Shown here piece after piece: positions 52,573 to 62,125 of a stretch of DNA of 64,000 nucleotides (the stretch's first letter is position 1; the number at the start of each line of letters is the position of its first letter). A program made the translations under genes and the position numbers. The stretch is from an uncultured Thermomicrobiaceae bacterium (GTDB lineage: Bacteria; Chloroflexota; Chloroflexia; Thermomicrobiales; Thermomicrobiaceae). A model generated the notes under the pieces. The model was not told where the DNA came from. It did not search any database and saw only the letters and a list, made by a program, of their open reading frames with translations. The stretch covers positions 124,001-188,000 of the forward strand of contig CALKCJ010000007.1 in NCBI GenBank assembly GCA_938082375.1, in the 5' to 3' direction.

Positions 52573-55248
52573 TCAGTCGCTCGCTCGCCGGCGCGGTGAC
52601 ACAGGCGCCATCAGCGTCAGCAGCGTCAGGGCAAAGCCGAAGCCGCCCACCGCCATCATCCCGAGTCCAAGTCCGCGTCGGTCGTCGCCCTCACGGGTGC
52701 GCGAGCCGGTGTTCGGCAGGGTGATCGACGGCGTCGGTGTACTCCAGGGTGCGACGGTTGGGGCTGGCGGACGCACGGTAGGCGTCGGTGTCGGCGTGCT
52801 GCTGCCCCCCGGGGTAGCACCGGGCGTCGTCGTCGGGGTAGCTGTCGGGTTCGGCGTCACCGTTGGTGACGGCGTCGCTGATGTGGCGAGCAGCTCGTAG
52901 GCGCCAATATCGCAGGCAGTGCCCTGCGGCCGTGGCTGATGCCGCTGGTCATCGTCCGGACAGTTGTTGTCCGGGGCCTGGTCGATCGCTTGGCTGCTGG
53001 GGCCAAGCGGATGGAAGTAGGTGAGCCCACCCGCCTCTGACTGGAGCGGCTGGAGGCCAGGATCGGCGTTGACCAGGTCACCTTCGCCATCGAGGAGGCA
53101 GGAATTCCGATCTTCGAGGTTGCCGCCCTCGGACTGGGGTGCGACGCCGCCGCAGTTGCCACCGCCAGGGCTGCTCGCGATCAGAACCCCCAGCAGGCTG
53201 ACCTGCCCACTGTCATTGTAGAGCGCTCCACCAGCCGACGCGCCGTTCGAGGCCAGGGTAACGAACCGGAGCGTCGTGGTGCTCGCTGGGCCGGCCCAGA
53301 TCCCGCCGCCGCGCTGACCGCCGGCGTTGGTACTGACCGTCACATTGGTCGCCTCGACTGTCCCGAGCGTCCCGATGCCGCCGCCGTAGAGGCCGGCCTG
53401 ATTCTCGGTCAGACTAGCGTACGCGAGCGCAAGGCTCGCGTCCGAGGCGATGGCGATGCCTCCGCCCACCCCGGTCTGGGCCCCGTTCCGGCGTACCGCG
53501 CTGTCGACTAGCGTGCCAGCGGCGCCGCCCGAGAGGTAGATCCCGCCGCCGTCGAGCCCGGCGACGTTGTCCATGACGACGCTGCGCTCGATCGTGAGCT
53601 GCCCCTGGGTAAGGATGCCGCCACCGCGCTGGCCGGCGCTGTTCCCCTGAAGCTGGGCACCGACGATGTCGACCGGCCCAGCAGCGAAAAGGCCACCGCC
53701 GTCGAGCTGCGCGCGGTTTCCGCTGAGCACTGCTCCTTGCGCGATCTCGATGGCCTGTGACCCGGAATGGTACACGCCGCCGCCGTGCTGGCCAGCAGCG
53801 TTATCAGAGACGGCCGCGCCCTGGAGCCTCAGGCTACCACTGTTATCGATGCCACCACCGTTGCCGGTCGCGGTGTTCGTCAGCACACGGACGCCGCTCA
53901 GTGTGGCCGTGCCAGCGTTCACCAGCCCGCCGCCGCGGGCGGCCTGGTTGCGCTGCACGACCGTCTGGTTGTCGGCCGTCAGCGTTGCGCCGGACGCGTT
54001 GAAGATCCCGCCACCGGAACCATTGACCGCCTGGTTGCGCTGGATCGAGACACGGGAGAGCGAGAGCGTGGCCTGGTTGGCGATCCCGCCGCCATTACCA
54101 GCGCTCGCCGCGTTGTCGGTGATCGTCCCGCCGATCACCCGTGCGTTCCCACCGCTCAGCACCAGCAGCCCACCGCCGTCGGTCTCGGCGCGGTTGCGCT
54201 CCAGCGTGGAGTCGGTCAGGATAAGCTTACCGGCAGCGATGCCACCTCCGGATGTTGCCTGGTTATCGGCGACCGTTACGTTGCGAAGGTCGGGCTGGGC
54301 GCCTGGATCGGCCCAGACCCCGCCGCCAGAGCCGCCACCCGGCGCCGTTCCGGCGACGTTCCCCTGGATCGTCGCGCCGATGACGGTCAGGCTCCCGCCA
54401 GCGTGGGCGATGCCACCGCCGTTGCGCCCGGCCTCGTTCCCGGACGCGTCTCTCTCCCTTCCGATCAACGAGGCGTCCGCAATGGTGAGCGTGCCCTGGT
54501 TGAAGATGCCGCCGCCGTCCTGGGCCGCGGAGTTGCCCCGCACCGTCACCCGCTGAAGCTCCGCGGTGGCCCCCGGCGCGTTGGCGATGCCGCCGCCGTC
54601 CGTACCAGCTTGGTTATCCTGAATCCGCGTCCCGGTGCTATCAGTGAAGAGCTGAAGCGTGCCACTGTTGAAGATCCCCCCACCGCGCCCAGGCGCCCGG
54701 CTCTGCTCCACCACGACGTCAGTCAGCGCGAGGGTGCCGGCGTTGAGGATCGCTCCGCCATCACCATCGGGCGGTGCTCCCCCGCTTAGCGTGATTTGGA
54801 CGAGCTCGACCCGCGCTCCTGGGTGGATCTCGAAGATCCGGTCAGGCGTCGCACCCGTGCTCCAGCGGATGAGGGTACCGACCGCGGAAGCGCCGTTGAT
54901 GGCCAGCGTCCCTTGACTCTTGGTTATGTCAAGATCGCCAGTCGCCGCCGCCTGCTCTCCCGCACCGCTCAAGCTCAGCTCGTATGTTCCGGCCGGGAGC
55001 TGGATGACAACATTGTCGGAGAGCGCGTTGGCTTGCTGGATCGCGGCCCGGAGCGTGCAGGCTCCTGTTGCGGTAGCACACACTCCGTCACCTGGGTTCG
55101 CGTCGACGGCGTCCGAGACGTCGTTAACGGCGAAGGTGACAGCGACCGCTTCGGTATGGCTGGAGAGGAAGAGCAGCGTCCCGCTGGCGCCCAGCGCCAG
55201 CGAGAACAGCAGCAGCCCGGCCCGGAGCAGGCCCAATCGTCCGATCAT
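52573..55248 (-). CDS. Cell-wall-anchored beta-helix protein with LPNTG signal
   Basis: An 891-residue secreted protein. N-terminal signal peptide (about 1-30, LLLFSLALGASGTLLFL), then a CSLREA-type segment (NPGDGVCATATGACTLRAAIQQAN), then some 20 imperfect repeats of GGGIxN-GTLxL-xxxxVxxNxA, the pattern of right-handed parallel beta-helix/polymorphic outer-membrane-protein repeats. A Pro/Thr-rich stalk (PTPTVTPNPTATPTTT) precedes LPNTG, a hydrophobic helix and RRRASD, a complete sorting signal. It is 30 bp from flgE and 17 bp from the sortase, on the same strand. Confidence 0.9.
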   Translation of the reverse strand: MIGRLGLLRAGLLLFSLALGASGTLLFLSSHTEAVAVTFAVNDVSDAVDANPGDGVCATATGACTLRAAIQQANALSDNVVIQLPAGTYELSLSGAGEQAAATGDLDITKSQGTLAINGASAVGTLIRWSTGATPDRIFEIHPGARVELVQITLSGGAPPDGDGGAILNAGTLALTDVVVEQSRAPGRGGGIFNSGTLQLFTDSTGTRIQDNQAGTDGGGIANAPGATAELQRVTVRGNSAAQDGGGIFNQGTLTIADASLIGRERDASGNEAGRNGGGIAHAGGSLTVIGATIQGNVAGTAPGGGSGGGVWADPGAQPDLRNVTVADNQATSGGGIAAGKLILTDSTLERNRAETDGGGLLVLSGGNARVIGGTITDNAASAGNGGGIANQATLSLSRVSIQRNQAVNGSGGGIFNASGATLTADNQTVVQRNQAARGGGLVNAGTATLSGVRVLTNTATGNGGGIDNSGSLRLQGAAVSDNAAGQHGGGVYHSGSQAIEIAQGAVLSGNRAQLDGGGLFAAGPVDIVGAQLQGNSAGQRGGGILTQGQLTIERSVVMDNVAGLDGGGIYLSGGAAGTLVDSAVRRNGAQTGVGGGIAIASDASLALAYASLTENQAGLYGGGIGTLGTVEATNVTVSTNAGGQRGGGIWAGPASTTTLRFVTLASNGASAGGALYNDSGQVSLLGVLIASSPGGGNCGGVAPQSEGGNLEDRNSCLLDGEGDLVNADPGLQPLQSEAGGLTYFHPLGPSSQAIDQAPDNNCPDDDQRHQPRPQGTACDIGAYELLATSATPSPTVTPNPTATPTTTPGATPGGSSTPTPTPTVRPPAPTVAPWSTPTPSITLPNTGSRTREGDDRRGLGLGMMAVGGFGFALTLLTLMAPVSPRRRASD

Positions 55249-55278
55249 GTGCCTACCCTATCGACCTCACTCGCCTCC

Positions 55279-56547
55279 CTACCGGCGGAGGTTCACCAGC
55301 TCCTGCAGGATCTCGTCGCTCGTAGTGATGACCCGGGAGTTCGCCTGGAAGCCGCGCTGGGCCATGATCATGCTGGTGAACTCCTGCGCCAGGTCGACGT
55401 TCGACATCTCCAGGTAGCCGCTGGCAACCACGCCGCGCCCGCCGCTGCCCGGCGTCCCGACGATCGGCTCACCGGAGTTGACCGTCGGCTGGTAGCTGTT
55501 GCTGCCGACCTTCATCAACCCGCCGGGGTTGGTGAAGAGCGCCAACGCCACCTGGCCGATCACCTTGGTCGTGCCGTTCGAGTAGATGCCGAGCACCTCG
55601 CCCGTCTGGCTGACGGTGAAAGTGGTGAGCGAGCCGGCCGGCGCGCCGTTGGCGACCGCGTTGGCCGTGCTTATGCTCTTAAGCTGAGTCAGCTTGGTGA
55701 AGTCCGGCGTAATGGTCATGTTGTCGGCGCCGTTGGTCAGCGCCAGGTTGAGCGTGTTGATGGTCGACGCAGCCAGGTCGAGGTTGCCGTTGACGTCGAA
55801 GGTGAGCGAGCCGGATCCGCCGCCGCTGATCGAGAGCGCCGGGTCGTCCTCGGTCGCGCTAGTACGCGGATCGTCCTCCTGGATCGTGTAGTTCCAGGTA
55901 TTAGCTCCGGTCTTGTCGAAGAGAATAAACAGCTCATGGCGGAAGCCTTGAGAGTCAATCACCCCGACTTTGGCCACGAAATGAGGTGGTAGGCTGGCCG
56001 GATCGGTGTTTGCGTCCAGGTTCCCCTGCACGGTCATCTCGGTGCTCGCTACCGCGTCGAGCTGCTGGCCGATCGGGATGGTAATCGGTCCTACAGGTCC
56101 CGCCGGGTCGACGTTGCCGTCGGCGTCGGCCTGCCAGCCGAGGACGGAGAAGCCGGTGGAGGAGTTCACCAGCCGCAGATCGGAGCCGATGTCGAAGGCG
56201 CCGTCGCGGGTGTAGAGCGTCTGCATCCCGTCGCTGACGATGAAGTAGCCGTCGCCCTGGATGGCCAGGTCACTGGGCTTCCCGGTGAGCTGGAGCGCCC
56301 CCTGGGTATGGATCGTGTCTACCGCCCCGGTCACGGTGCCCAGCCCGATCTGCAGTGGGTTAATCCCGCCGCGCCCTTCCTGTGGACCGCTGGCACCACG
56401 GACGAGCTGGCTCAGGATGTCGGTGAAGCGCACCCGCCCCACCTTGAAGCCGGTGGTGTTCACGTTCGAGATGTTGTTGCCGATCACGTCCATCCAGGTC
56501 TGGTGGGCGCGCAGGCCCGAAATCGCCGAGAACATGGATCGCATCAT
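55279..56547 (-). CDS. flgE: Flagellar hook protein FlgE
   Basis: A 422-residue rod/hook protein. The N-terminal conserved part is SMFSAISGLRAHQTWMDVIGNNISNVNTTGFK, with LAIQGDGYFIV; the C-terminal part is SNVDLAQEFTSMIMAQRGFQANSRVITTSDEILQELVNLRR. FlgE forms the universal joint outside the cell. It is last in the flagellar block here, downstream of flgD. Confidence 0.93.
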   Translation of the reverse strand: MMRSMFSAISGLRAHQTWMDVIGNNISNVNTTGFKVGRVRFTDILSQLVRGASGPQEGRGGINPLQIGLGTVTGAVDTIHTQGALQLTGKPSDLAIQGDGYFIVSDGMQTLYTRDGAFDIGSDLRLVNSSTGFSVLGWQADADGNVDPAGPVGPITIPIGQQLDAVASTEMTVQGNLDANTDPASLPPHFVAKVGVIDSQGFRHELFILFDKTGANTWNYTIQEDDPRTSATEDDPALSISGGGSGSLTFDVNGNLDLAASTINTLNLALTNGADNMTITPDFTKLTQLKSISTANAVANGAPAGSLTTFTVSQTGEVLGIYSNGTTKVIGQVALALFTNPGGLMKVGSNSYQPTVNSGEPIVGTPGSGGRGVVASGYLEMSNVDLAQEFTSMIMAQRGFQANSRVITTSDEILQELVNLRR

Positions 56548-56628
56548 GGTTCACACTCCTCTCTGTTCCCAATCGCAGCTCCATACCGGCTGTTGCCCGT
56601 GCCAGCTCCCAATGCCGGCATCAGCGCT

Positions 56629-57210
56629 CTACTCGATCGGCTCACCAGGAAGGGGTACACTCGCTCCCTCACCTCCATCCGTTCCTTCGCTCGATCCCGG
56701 CGTGATCTCCGACGATGGCGCGCTGCCCTGGATCCCGCCTGGATCGGCCGTCGGCGTTTCCCCCTCACCGGCCGAGGCGGCCGCGGCTGGGTTCGACGGC
56801 GGGTCGCTCACGCTCACGACGTCGCGCACCTCGACCTGCTTCCCGCCGACCACGAGCACGACGTTGCCGTCGATGATGGTGACCTCGGTGACGACGCCCG
56901 CGACGAGCTTGCCAGTGCCCCGCTCGAGCCCGGAGATCTGCTTGCCGATGAAGCTGGCCACCTGCCCCAGCGTGGTCAGTTCAGCCATCGCAGACAGGGT
57001 CTCGTTGACCTTCTGCATCTGCTCGAGCGCGTTCAACTGGGCGAGCTGCGCGATGAACTCGCGGTCCTGCATCGGGTTGAGCGGATCCTGGTTGCGGAGC
57101 TGCGCGACCAGCAGCAGCAGAAACTCCTGCTTGCCCAGCTCCTGCGGAGCCCGTGTCCGCGTCGCCTGCTGCCCGCTCCCGCTCATGTTCTGTACAGCGC
57201 CCACGCTCAT
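56629..57210 (-). CDS. flgD: Flagellar hook-capping protein FlgD
   Basis: A 193-residue FlgD, the scaffold that caps the growing hook. GKQEFLLLLVAQLRNQDPLNPMQDREFIAQLAQ is the family signature; the C-terminal part is shorter than usual and ends in an acidic, Gly/Ser/Pro-rich tail. The ATG has GGAGC upstream. It lies 22 bp after fliK. Confidence 0.9.
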   Translation of the reverse strand: MSVGAVQNMSGSGQQATRTRAPQELGKQEFLLLLVAQLRNQDPLNPMQDREFIAQLAQLNALEQMQKVNETLSAMAELTTLGQVASFIGKQISGLERGTGKLVAGVVTEVTIIDGNVVLVVGGKQVEVRDVVSVSDPPSNPAAAASAGEGETPTADPGGIQGSAPSSEITPGSSEGTDGGEGASVPLPGEPIE

Positions 57211-57232
57211 CTCGGTGCTCCTTCCTCGTTCC

Positions 57233-58795
57233 CTAAGCCCAGTAGTCGATGCGGGAATCGGACCGGCCGCGCTGACGGGGCAGCCGGAGCGGGTCAGGAT
57301 CGATCTCCGGCCTCGCTTCCTGGGAGTACTGCGGCGGCGCCTGCCAAGCCTGCCCGAGCTGCCTGCCGGCCGACTGGCCCCAGCCTCCCTCATGCCCAGC
57401 AGTGGCCAGCTGGCCCGCGGTCCCGCTCGACTCGGCGGCCGCGAGCGGCCCGGTGACCTGGATCCGCTGCACCTGGAGGCCACTGGCCGTCAGCTCCCGG
57501 CGCAGTCCGTCCGAGCCGCGCTCAAGCAGCTCGCGGACGACCGGGTTGGGGCTGGCCAGCACCACTTGGAGCACCCCGCCGGATTCGGTCAGGCGCACGT
57601 CCACGGTGCCCAGCGACGGAGGGTCGAGCTGGATCCAGACCTGGCTGAGGCCGTTCCGAACGCTGAAGCGGATATGGTGCACCATCTGGGACACGACCGC
57701 CCGCGGATCCCTCGCCAGGGCTGGCGGCTCGCTGTCGACCACGTCCATCGAGGTCGCAGTTTGAGCTGGGATCCGGTCGAGCCCCATGTGGGGCGCGTGC
57801 GCCGTTCCAGCGTCCGCTTCCGCTACCCAACTGACCTCTGCGCGGCGCGCCGGGCGGGGCCCTAGCGGAATATCGGCCGTCCGAGGCAGCGCGTGGTCAA
57901 CTGGGAAGGGCTGGGCCGCTAGCGCAGAGTCGGCCGGGCTGACCTCTTGCCCGCCGGAGACGACCGGCGGGACGGGCGAGGACACGACATCGACGGTAGC
58001 GGCCTGCGTAGCCAGGTGCCCCATCCCGCGCCGGCCGGCGAGGTTCGGCTGGATCGCCTCGGCTTGTGCGGGGGAGATGGCGGGGTGGCCTGCGCGTGCC
58101 AGGTCGTTGGCTTCAACCGTGGTGGGCCGGGTGGTGACCAGTGGCAGGCTAGCATCTTTCGCCTCTCCGCTGAACGAGTCCGGCGCGGCGGTGCTGCCTG
58201 CGAGGAGCGAGATGACCGGCCCACCAGTACCGGACAGTGCCCGCGGCACTCGGCTGGTGTCCGGCTGCGCCGCCGTACTTGACCCTGAGGCGCCAGCCAC
58301 GGGGACAGCCGTAGCCGCCTGCAGATTCCAGAGGTGCGGCGAGAGCTCGGGCAACTCGATCTCGGCATGAGCTGGGGGTGCGCTCTCGGGAGCCAGTGTC
58401 TTCGAGCTCGGCCCAGCAAGTGGCTGTGGGAACGTGTCAGACTCAGTCATCCCCTCCGGGGCCAGCGTCAGTGCTGCCGACCGGCCGTTATGCGTCTGGG
58501 GCTGCACCTGGTCACTCGGCGCGGAGAGAAACCCGGCCGCCAGCGCCCACGCCAGTACGCTGGGCTCGACTGCCTCGAGCTCCCCCATCTGTTTCTCAGG
58601 CCTCTCTGGGGATTGCTTTGGCTCGGGGGCGTGCGGGAACTCATCCACCGACGCCAGACCAGGTTCGCCGCCAGACTGGTGGCTCAGTAGCGCCAAGAGG
58701 AACGCGAACAAGCCGTCAGGGGCCACCTGGGTGGACTGCGAGCCCGGTGCTGGCGGGACGGCCGGGAACCCACCGATCGGTTGCAGGGTCGTCAT
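57233..58795 (-). CDS. fliK: Hook-length control protein FliK
   Basis: A 520-residue FliK-like protein with a long, low-complexity Pro/Ala/Ser-rich N-terminal part (the molecular ruler) and a conserved C-terminal domain: RFSVRNGLSQVWIQLDPPSLGTVDVRL, QVVLASPNPVVRELLERGSDGLRREL. It sets hook length and switches export specificity. The last ~90 residues are Gln/Gly-rich. Confidence 0.88.
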   Translation of the reverse strand: MTTLQPIGGFPAVPPAPGSQSTQVAPDGLFAFLLALLSHQSGGEPGLASVDEFPHAPEPKQSPERPEKQMGELEAVEPSVLAWALAAGFLSAPSDQVQPQTHNGRSAALTLAPEGMTESDTFPQPLAGPSSKTLAPESAPPAHAEIELPELSPHLWNLQAATAVPVAGASGSSTAAQPDTSRVPRALSGTGGPVISLLAGSTAAPDSFSGEAKDASLPLVTTRPTTVEANDLARAGHPAISPAQAEAIQPNLAGRRGMGHLATQAATVDVVSSPVPPVVSGGQEVSPADSALAAQPFPVDHALPRTADIPLGPRPARRAEVSWVAEADAGTAHAPHMGLDRIPAQTATSMDVVDSEPPALARDPRAVVSQMVHHIRFSVRNGLSQVWIQLDPPSLGTVDVRLTESGGVLQVVLASPNPVVRELLERGSDGLRRELTASGLQVQRIQVTGPLAAAESSGTAGQLATAGHEGGWGQSAGRQLGQAWQAPPQYSQEARPEIDPDPLRLPRQRGRSDSRIDYWA

Positions 58796-58825
58796 AGCAC
58801 GACTCTCCCTTCAGCCCAGCCGCCG

Positions 58826-59242
58826 CTAACCGCGCCCGTCGCTGGCGATCAGCCGCTGCATCGCCAGCCGGCGTGCTAGCGCCTCGGCCACCGCGTTGTA
58901 GCGCAGCGTCGTCTCGGCCAGCAGCCCCATCTCGCGATCAATGTCCACGTTGTTGCCATCGTTGCGCAGCCGGGTGTTGCTCAGCTCGACGACCTGTGGC
59001 TCGACCTGAGCGGCGTCGACCCCGCCGGCCAGCAGGTGGCGGGGATCTGTCCGTACCAGGCTCAGCTCGCCGGGCCTGGTCGCGAGCGCGCGTTGGAGGA
59101 TGTCCTCGAACCGCACTCCCGAGGCGCGGAAACCGGGCGTGTCGGCATTCGCAATGTTGCTGGCCGTCACCTGCTGGCGCAGCGCCAGCGCGTCGAGCGC
59201 GCGTACCAGGATCAGCGTCGGGTCGATCGGTGGGGCCGGCAT
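58826..59242 (-). CDS. flgB: Flagellar basal-body rod protein FlgB
   Basis: A 138-residue FlgB-like rod protein. ALRQQVTASNIANADTPGFRASGVRFEDIL is the typical N-terminus, and NNVDIDREMGLLAETTLRYNAVAEALARRL the typical end. It lies between the peptidoglycan hydrolase and fliK, apart from the usual flgB-flgC-fliE order; flgC and fliE are not in this window. Confidence 0.85.
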   Translation of the reverse strand: MPAPPIDPTLILVRALDALALRQQVTASNIANADTPGFRASGVRFEDILQRALATRPGELSLVRTDPRHLLAGGVDAAQVEPQVVELSNTRLRNDGNNVDIDREMGLLAETTLRYNAVAEALARRLAMQRLIASDGRG

Positions 59243-59253
59243 CAGGTTCCTCC

Positions 59254-60291
59254 TCAGCCTAGACCGAGCAGCGTCTGGTAGGTCGCGAGCACCTTGCTCA
59301 CGTATGCCTGGGTCTCGGGGTAGTCCGGCACGCCGCCGACCTGCTCGACGGCGAGCGGCCCAGCGTTGTAGGCCGCCAGTGCCAGCCGCAGGTCGCCGCC
59401 GAAGCAAACCAGCATGTCGCGCAGGTATCGGGTACCGCCGTCGATGTTCTGCGCCGGATCGAAGGGATCCCTGACGCCTAGCCCCGCGGCGGTGGTGTCC
59501 ATGAGCTGCATCAGCCCCTTGGCGCCGGCCGGCGAGACAGCGCGCGGGTTGAAGCCGGACTCGGCCTGGATGATAGCGGCGATCAGGGCCGGGTCGATGC
59601 CATAACGCTGCCCAGCGGCTGCGATTAGCGAGCCATAGGGAAGCTGGCTCACCGTCCCTGGGGCGCTGCCGGGAATCCGGCTGGGAAAAGCCAGAGCTGG
59701 CTGAGCGCTCATGATCGGCCAGGGGTCGATCGCCTGGCCGTGGTGGCGGATCTCATAGTGCAGGTGCGGGCCGGTGGACGCGCCGGTACTGCCCGATTTC
59801 CCGATCGTCTCCCCTTTGCCGACCCTCTGGCCCGGCTGAACCAGCGCCTCGCTCAGGTGGGCGTAGAGCGTTACCGCCCCGTCGGCATGGCGCACCTCGA
59901 CCCGCAAGCCGTAGCCGTCGGTGTTGCCGACGAACTGGACGATGCCATCCGCTGTTGCCTGGACCGGAGTTCCGATCGGGACAGCGATATCGATCCCGCT
60001 GTGGTCCTGCTCACCGGGCAGCAAGTTGCGCGGCCCAAAGTGCGAGGTCACCTCGCCGCGAACGGGCCAGGCACCGGTGAGCTGCGCCATCACGTCGCCG
60101 CTGGGCTGGCGCTTGACTTGGCCCTTACTTCCAGCACTGGCTGCATGGGTACCGTGGAGCAAGCCGCGCTCGGCAAGCAGGGCGAGGAACTGAGCGGCCG
60201 CACCGGTGCTGGGGCCGAGCTGGGGCGAACGGATACCGAAGCGGATCGGCATCGTCGACAGAACCTCCGGGGGCAAGTAGATGCCGCTCAT
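59254..60291 (-). CDS. Flagellar peptidoglycan hydrolase: M23 peptidase plus SLT domain
   Basis: A 345-residue two-domain protein. Residues ~75-195 are an M23 (LytM-like) peptidase with zinc ligands His97/Asp101 (HSGID) and HLH (176-178). Residues ~225-340 are a lytic transglycosylase domain with catalytic Glu244 (ESGFNP), GLMQLM and AYNAGP. No signal peptide is seen, so it may be exported by the flagellar apparatus to open the wall for the rod, the job of FlgJ elsewhere. It overlaps fliJ by 4 bp (ATGA). Confidence 0.88.
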   Translation of the reverse strand: MSGIYLPPEVLSTMPIRFGIRSPQLGPSTGAAAQFLALLAERGLLHGTHAASAGSKGQVKRQPSGDVMAQLTGAWPVRGEVTSHFGPRNLLPGEQDHSGIDIAVPIGTPVQATADGIVQFVGNTDGYGLRVEVRHADGAVTLYAHLSEALVQPGQRVGKGETIGKSGSTGASTGPHLHYEIRHHGQAIDPWPIMSAQPALAFPSRIPGSAPGTVSQLPYGSLIAAAGQRYGIDPALIAAIIQAESGFNPRAVSPAGAKGLMQLMDTTAAGLGVRDPFDPAQNIDGGTRYLRDMLVCFGGDLRLALAAYNAGPLAVEQVGGVPDYPETQAYVSKVLATYQTLLGLG

Positions 60292-60764
60292 TGACTCGCT
60301 CCCTCCTGCTGCCGGCTTTGGCAGTAGCGCGAGAGTGCGAACTCGTCGAGCAGCAGGCTCTCCTGGCGCCTGGCTTCGCGACTCGACTCGGCCTGCCAGC
60401 GCTCCTGGACCTTCTCCAGCTTGCGCTGCTCCCGCTGCTGGGAAAGCAATGCCTCGCGGGCGGCCTCTTCACGCTCGCGGGCCAGCTCGAGCGTTCGGGC
60501 GTGCTCGCTCGCCTGTTGGGCCAACCAGCGCTGGTACAGCTCGCCGGTCTCGAGCACAGCAGGGTCGACAGGCGTGCTTGCCAGCTGCTCTAGATCATCG
60601 GCCAGCTCGCGCCGGCTCCGCTTGAGCCGATCCAGCGCCTCCTCGGCAGCGGATGCTGCCCGACTCTCCTCAGCCAAGCGCTGCTGTGCCTGCTCGGTCA
60701 GCCGACGGCGGTACTCGATGATCCGCTCGAGCCGGGCCGTTCTCGCGCGTGGTGTCCGGGTCAT
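60288..60764 (-). CDS. fliJ: Flagellar export chaperone FliJ
   Basis: A 158-residue, almost wholly helical coiled-coil protein ([40 protein letters not shown]) in the standard FliJ place after fliI, which it overlaps by 4 bp. FliJ links the ATPase to the export gate. Sequence alone is weak for this family; context decides. Confidence 0.82.
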   Translation of the reverse strand: MTRTPRARTARLERIIEYRRRLTEQAQQRLAEESRAASAAEEALDRLKRSRRELADDLEQLASTPVDPAVLETGELYQRWLAQQASEHARTLELAREREEAAREALLSQQREQRKLEKVQERWQAESSREARRQESLLLDEFALSRYCQSRQQEGASQ

Positions 60765-62125
60765 GGCGACTCCTCTCCGGTAGGCTGCTCACTCAGGATG
60801 CGCTCGAGCGTAGCTAAGGTGTCTTCCAGGCCGGACTTCTCATCCGGCGCCTGCTGCAGGAAGCGGCGGAGGCGCGGCATCAGCCGCAGCGCGCGGTCGA
60901 CCGCCGGGTTGCTGCCGTGGACATAGGCGCCGATATCGATCAGGTCACGCGCGCTCTCGTAGGCACCGAGAACCTCGCGCAGGTCGGTGGCCAAACGCCG
61001 GTGTCGCTCATCGACGATACTCGGCATCACCCGGCTAACGCTGCCCAGGATCTCGATCGCCGGGAAGTGGCCGCGGTCGGCGAGCTGGCGCGAGAGCACG
61101 ATGTGGCCGTCGAGCGTGCCGCGCACAGCGTCAGTGATCGGCTCGTTGAGGTCGTCGCCCTCGACCAGGACGGTGTAGAAGGCGGTAATGCTCCCCACCT
61201 CGGCATTGCCGGCGCGTTCGAGGAGGCGCGGCAGCAATGCGAAGACCGACGGGGGATAGCCGCGGGTCGTCGGCGGCTCGCCGGCCGCAAGGCCGATCTC
61301 GCGCTGGGCCATGGCCAGCCGGGTGACCGAGTCCATCATCAGGACGACGCTCAGCCCCTGGTCGCGGAAGTACTCGGCGATCAGCGTAGCGGTCCAGGCA
61401 GCTTTCAAGCGGAGCAACGGCGGCTGATCCGAGGTCGAGACCACGACCACGGCGCGCTCCAGCCCGGCCGAGCCGAGGTCACGCTCGATGAACTCCTGGA
61501 CTTCCCGGCCTCGCTCACCGATCAGCGCGATTACGCGCACGTCGCAGCTTGCATTACGGCTGAGCATGCCGAGCAGCGTGCTCTTGCCCACGCCGGAGCC
61601 GGCGAAGATGCCGAGCCGCTGCCCGCGGCCGCAGGTAAGGGCGGCATCGATGGCCCGCACGCCGGTCGGCATGACCTCGCGGATCGGCTGACGGCGCAGG
61701 GGGTGCGGTGGGGATCCGTTGAGCCGGGCACGCTCACGACAGGCGAGCGGGCCGAGGCCGTCGATCGGCCGGCCCAGGCCGTCGATCACCCGGCCCAGTA
61801 GCTCGCGACCGACCGGGATACTCAGCGCCTCCGCTGCGGGCACGACCCGGCTGCCATGCCGCACGCCGCGCAGCTCGGCCAGCGGGATGAGGATCAGTCG
61901 CTCGTTGTGAAACCCGACTACCTCGGCTGCCAGCCGCCCCTCCTCTGCGTAAGTCGGAAAGATGTGGCACAAGTCGCCGATCTCGAGGTCGAGCCCCACC
62001 GCCTCCACAGTCAGGCCGATCCCGCGGACGACGCGTCCCTCCCGACGCATCGGCGTCATCTCCTTCAGTCGCCTTTCGAGCGCGGCGATCGGGCAGGCGG
62101 GCGTAGACGGCGACTCCTCATACAT
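60761..62125 (-). CDS. fliI: Flagellar export ATPase FliI
   Basis: A 454-residue F1-beta-like ATPase that energises flagellar protein export. Walker A is GSGVGKST (176-183), Walker B is LMMDSVTRLA, and GYPPSVFALLPRLLERAG and DGHIVLSRQLADRGHFPAI are signature parts. It overlaps fliH by 8 bp and fliJ by 4 bp. Confidence 0.94.
   Translation of the reverse strand: MYEESPSTPACPIAALERRLKEMTPMRREGRVVRGIGLTVEAVGLDLEIGDLCHIFPTYAEEGRLAAEVVGFHNERLILIPLAELRGVRHGSRVVPAAEALSIPVGRELLGRVIDGLGRPIDGLGPLACRERARLNGSPPHPLRRQPIREVMPTGVRAIDAALTCGRGQRLGIFAGSGVGKSTLLGMLSRNASCDVRVIALIGERGREVQEFIERDLGSAGLERAVVVVSTSDQPPLLRLKAAWTATLIAEYFRDQGLSVVLMMDSVTRLAMAQREIGLAAGEPPTTRGYPPSVFALLPRLLERAGNAEVGSITAFYTVLVEGDDLNEPITDAVRGTLDGHIVLSRQLADRGHFPAIEILGSVSRVMPSIVDERHRRLATDLREVLGAYESARDLIDIGAYVHGSNPAVDRALRLMPRLRRFLQQAPDEKSGLEDTLATLERILSEQPTGEESP

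Noticed and set aside
53666-54789. Long plus-strand ORFs opposite the beta-helix protein
   Set aside because: These are antisense shadows of the Gly-rich repeats; composition (Pro/Ser/Ala-rich) and lack of start signals argue against genes.
56261-57865. 534-residue plus-strand ORF across flgE, flgD and fliK
   Set aside because: It runs opposite three well-recognised flagellar genes and has no family motifs; a GC-rich shadow frame.
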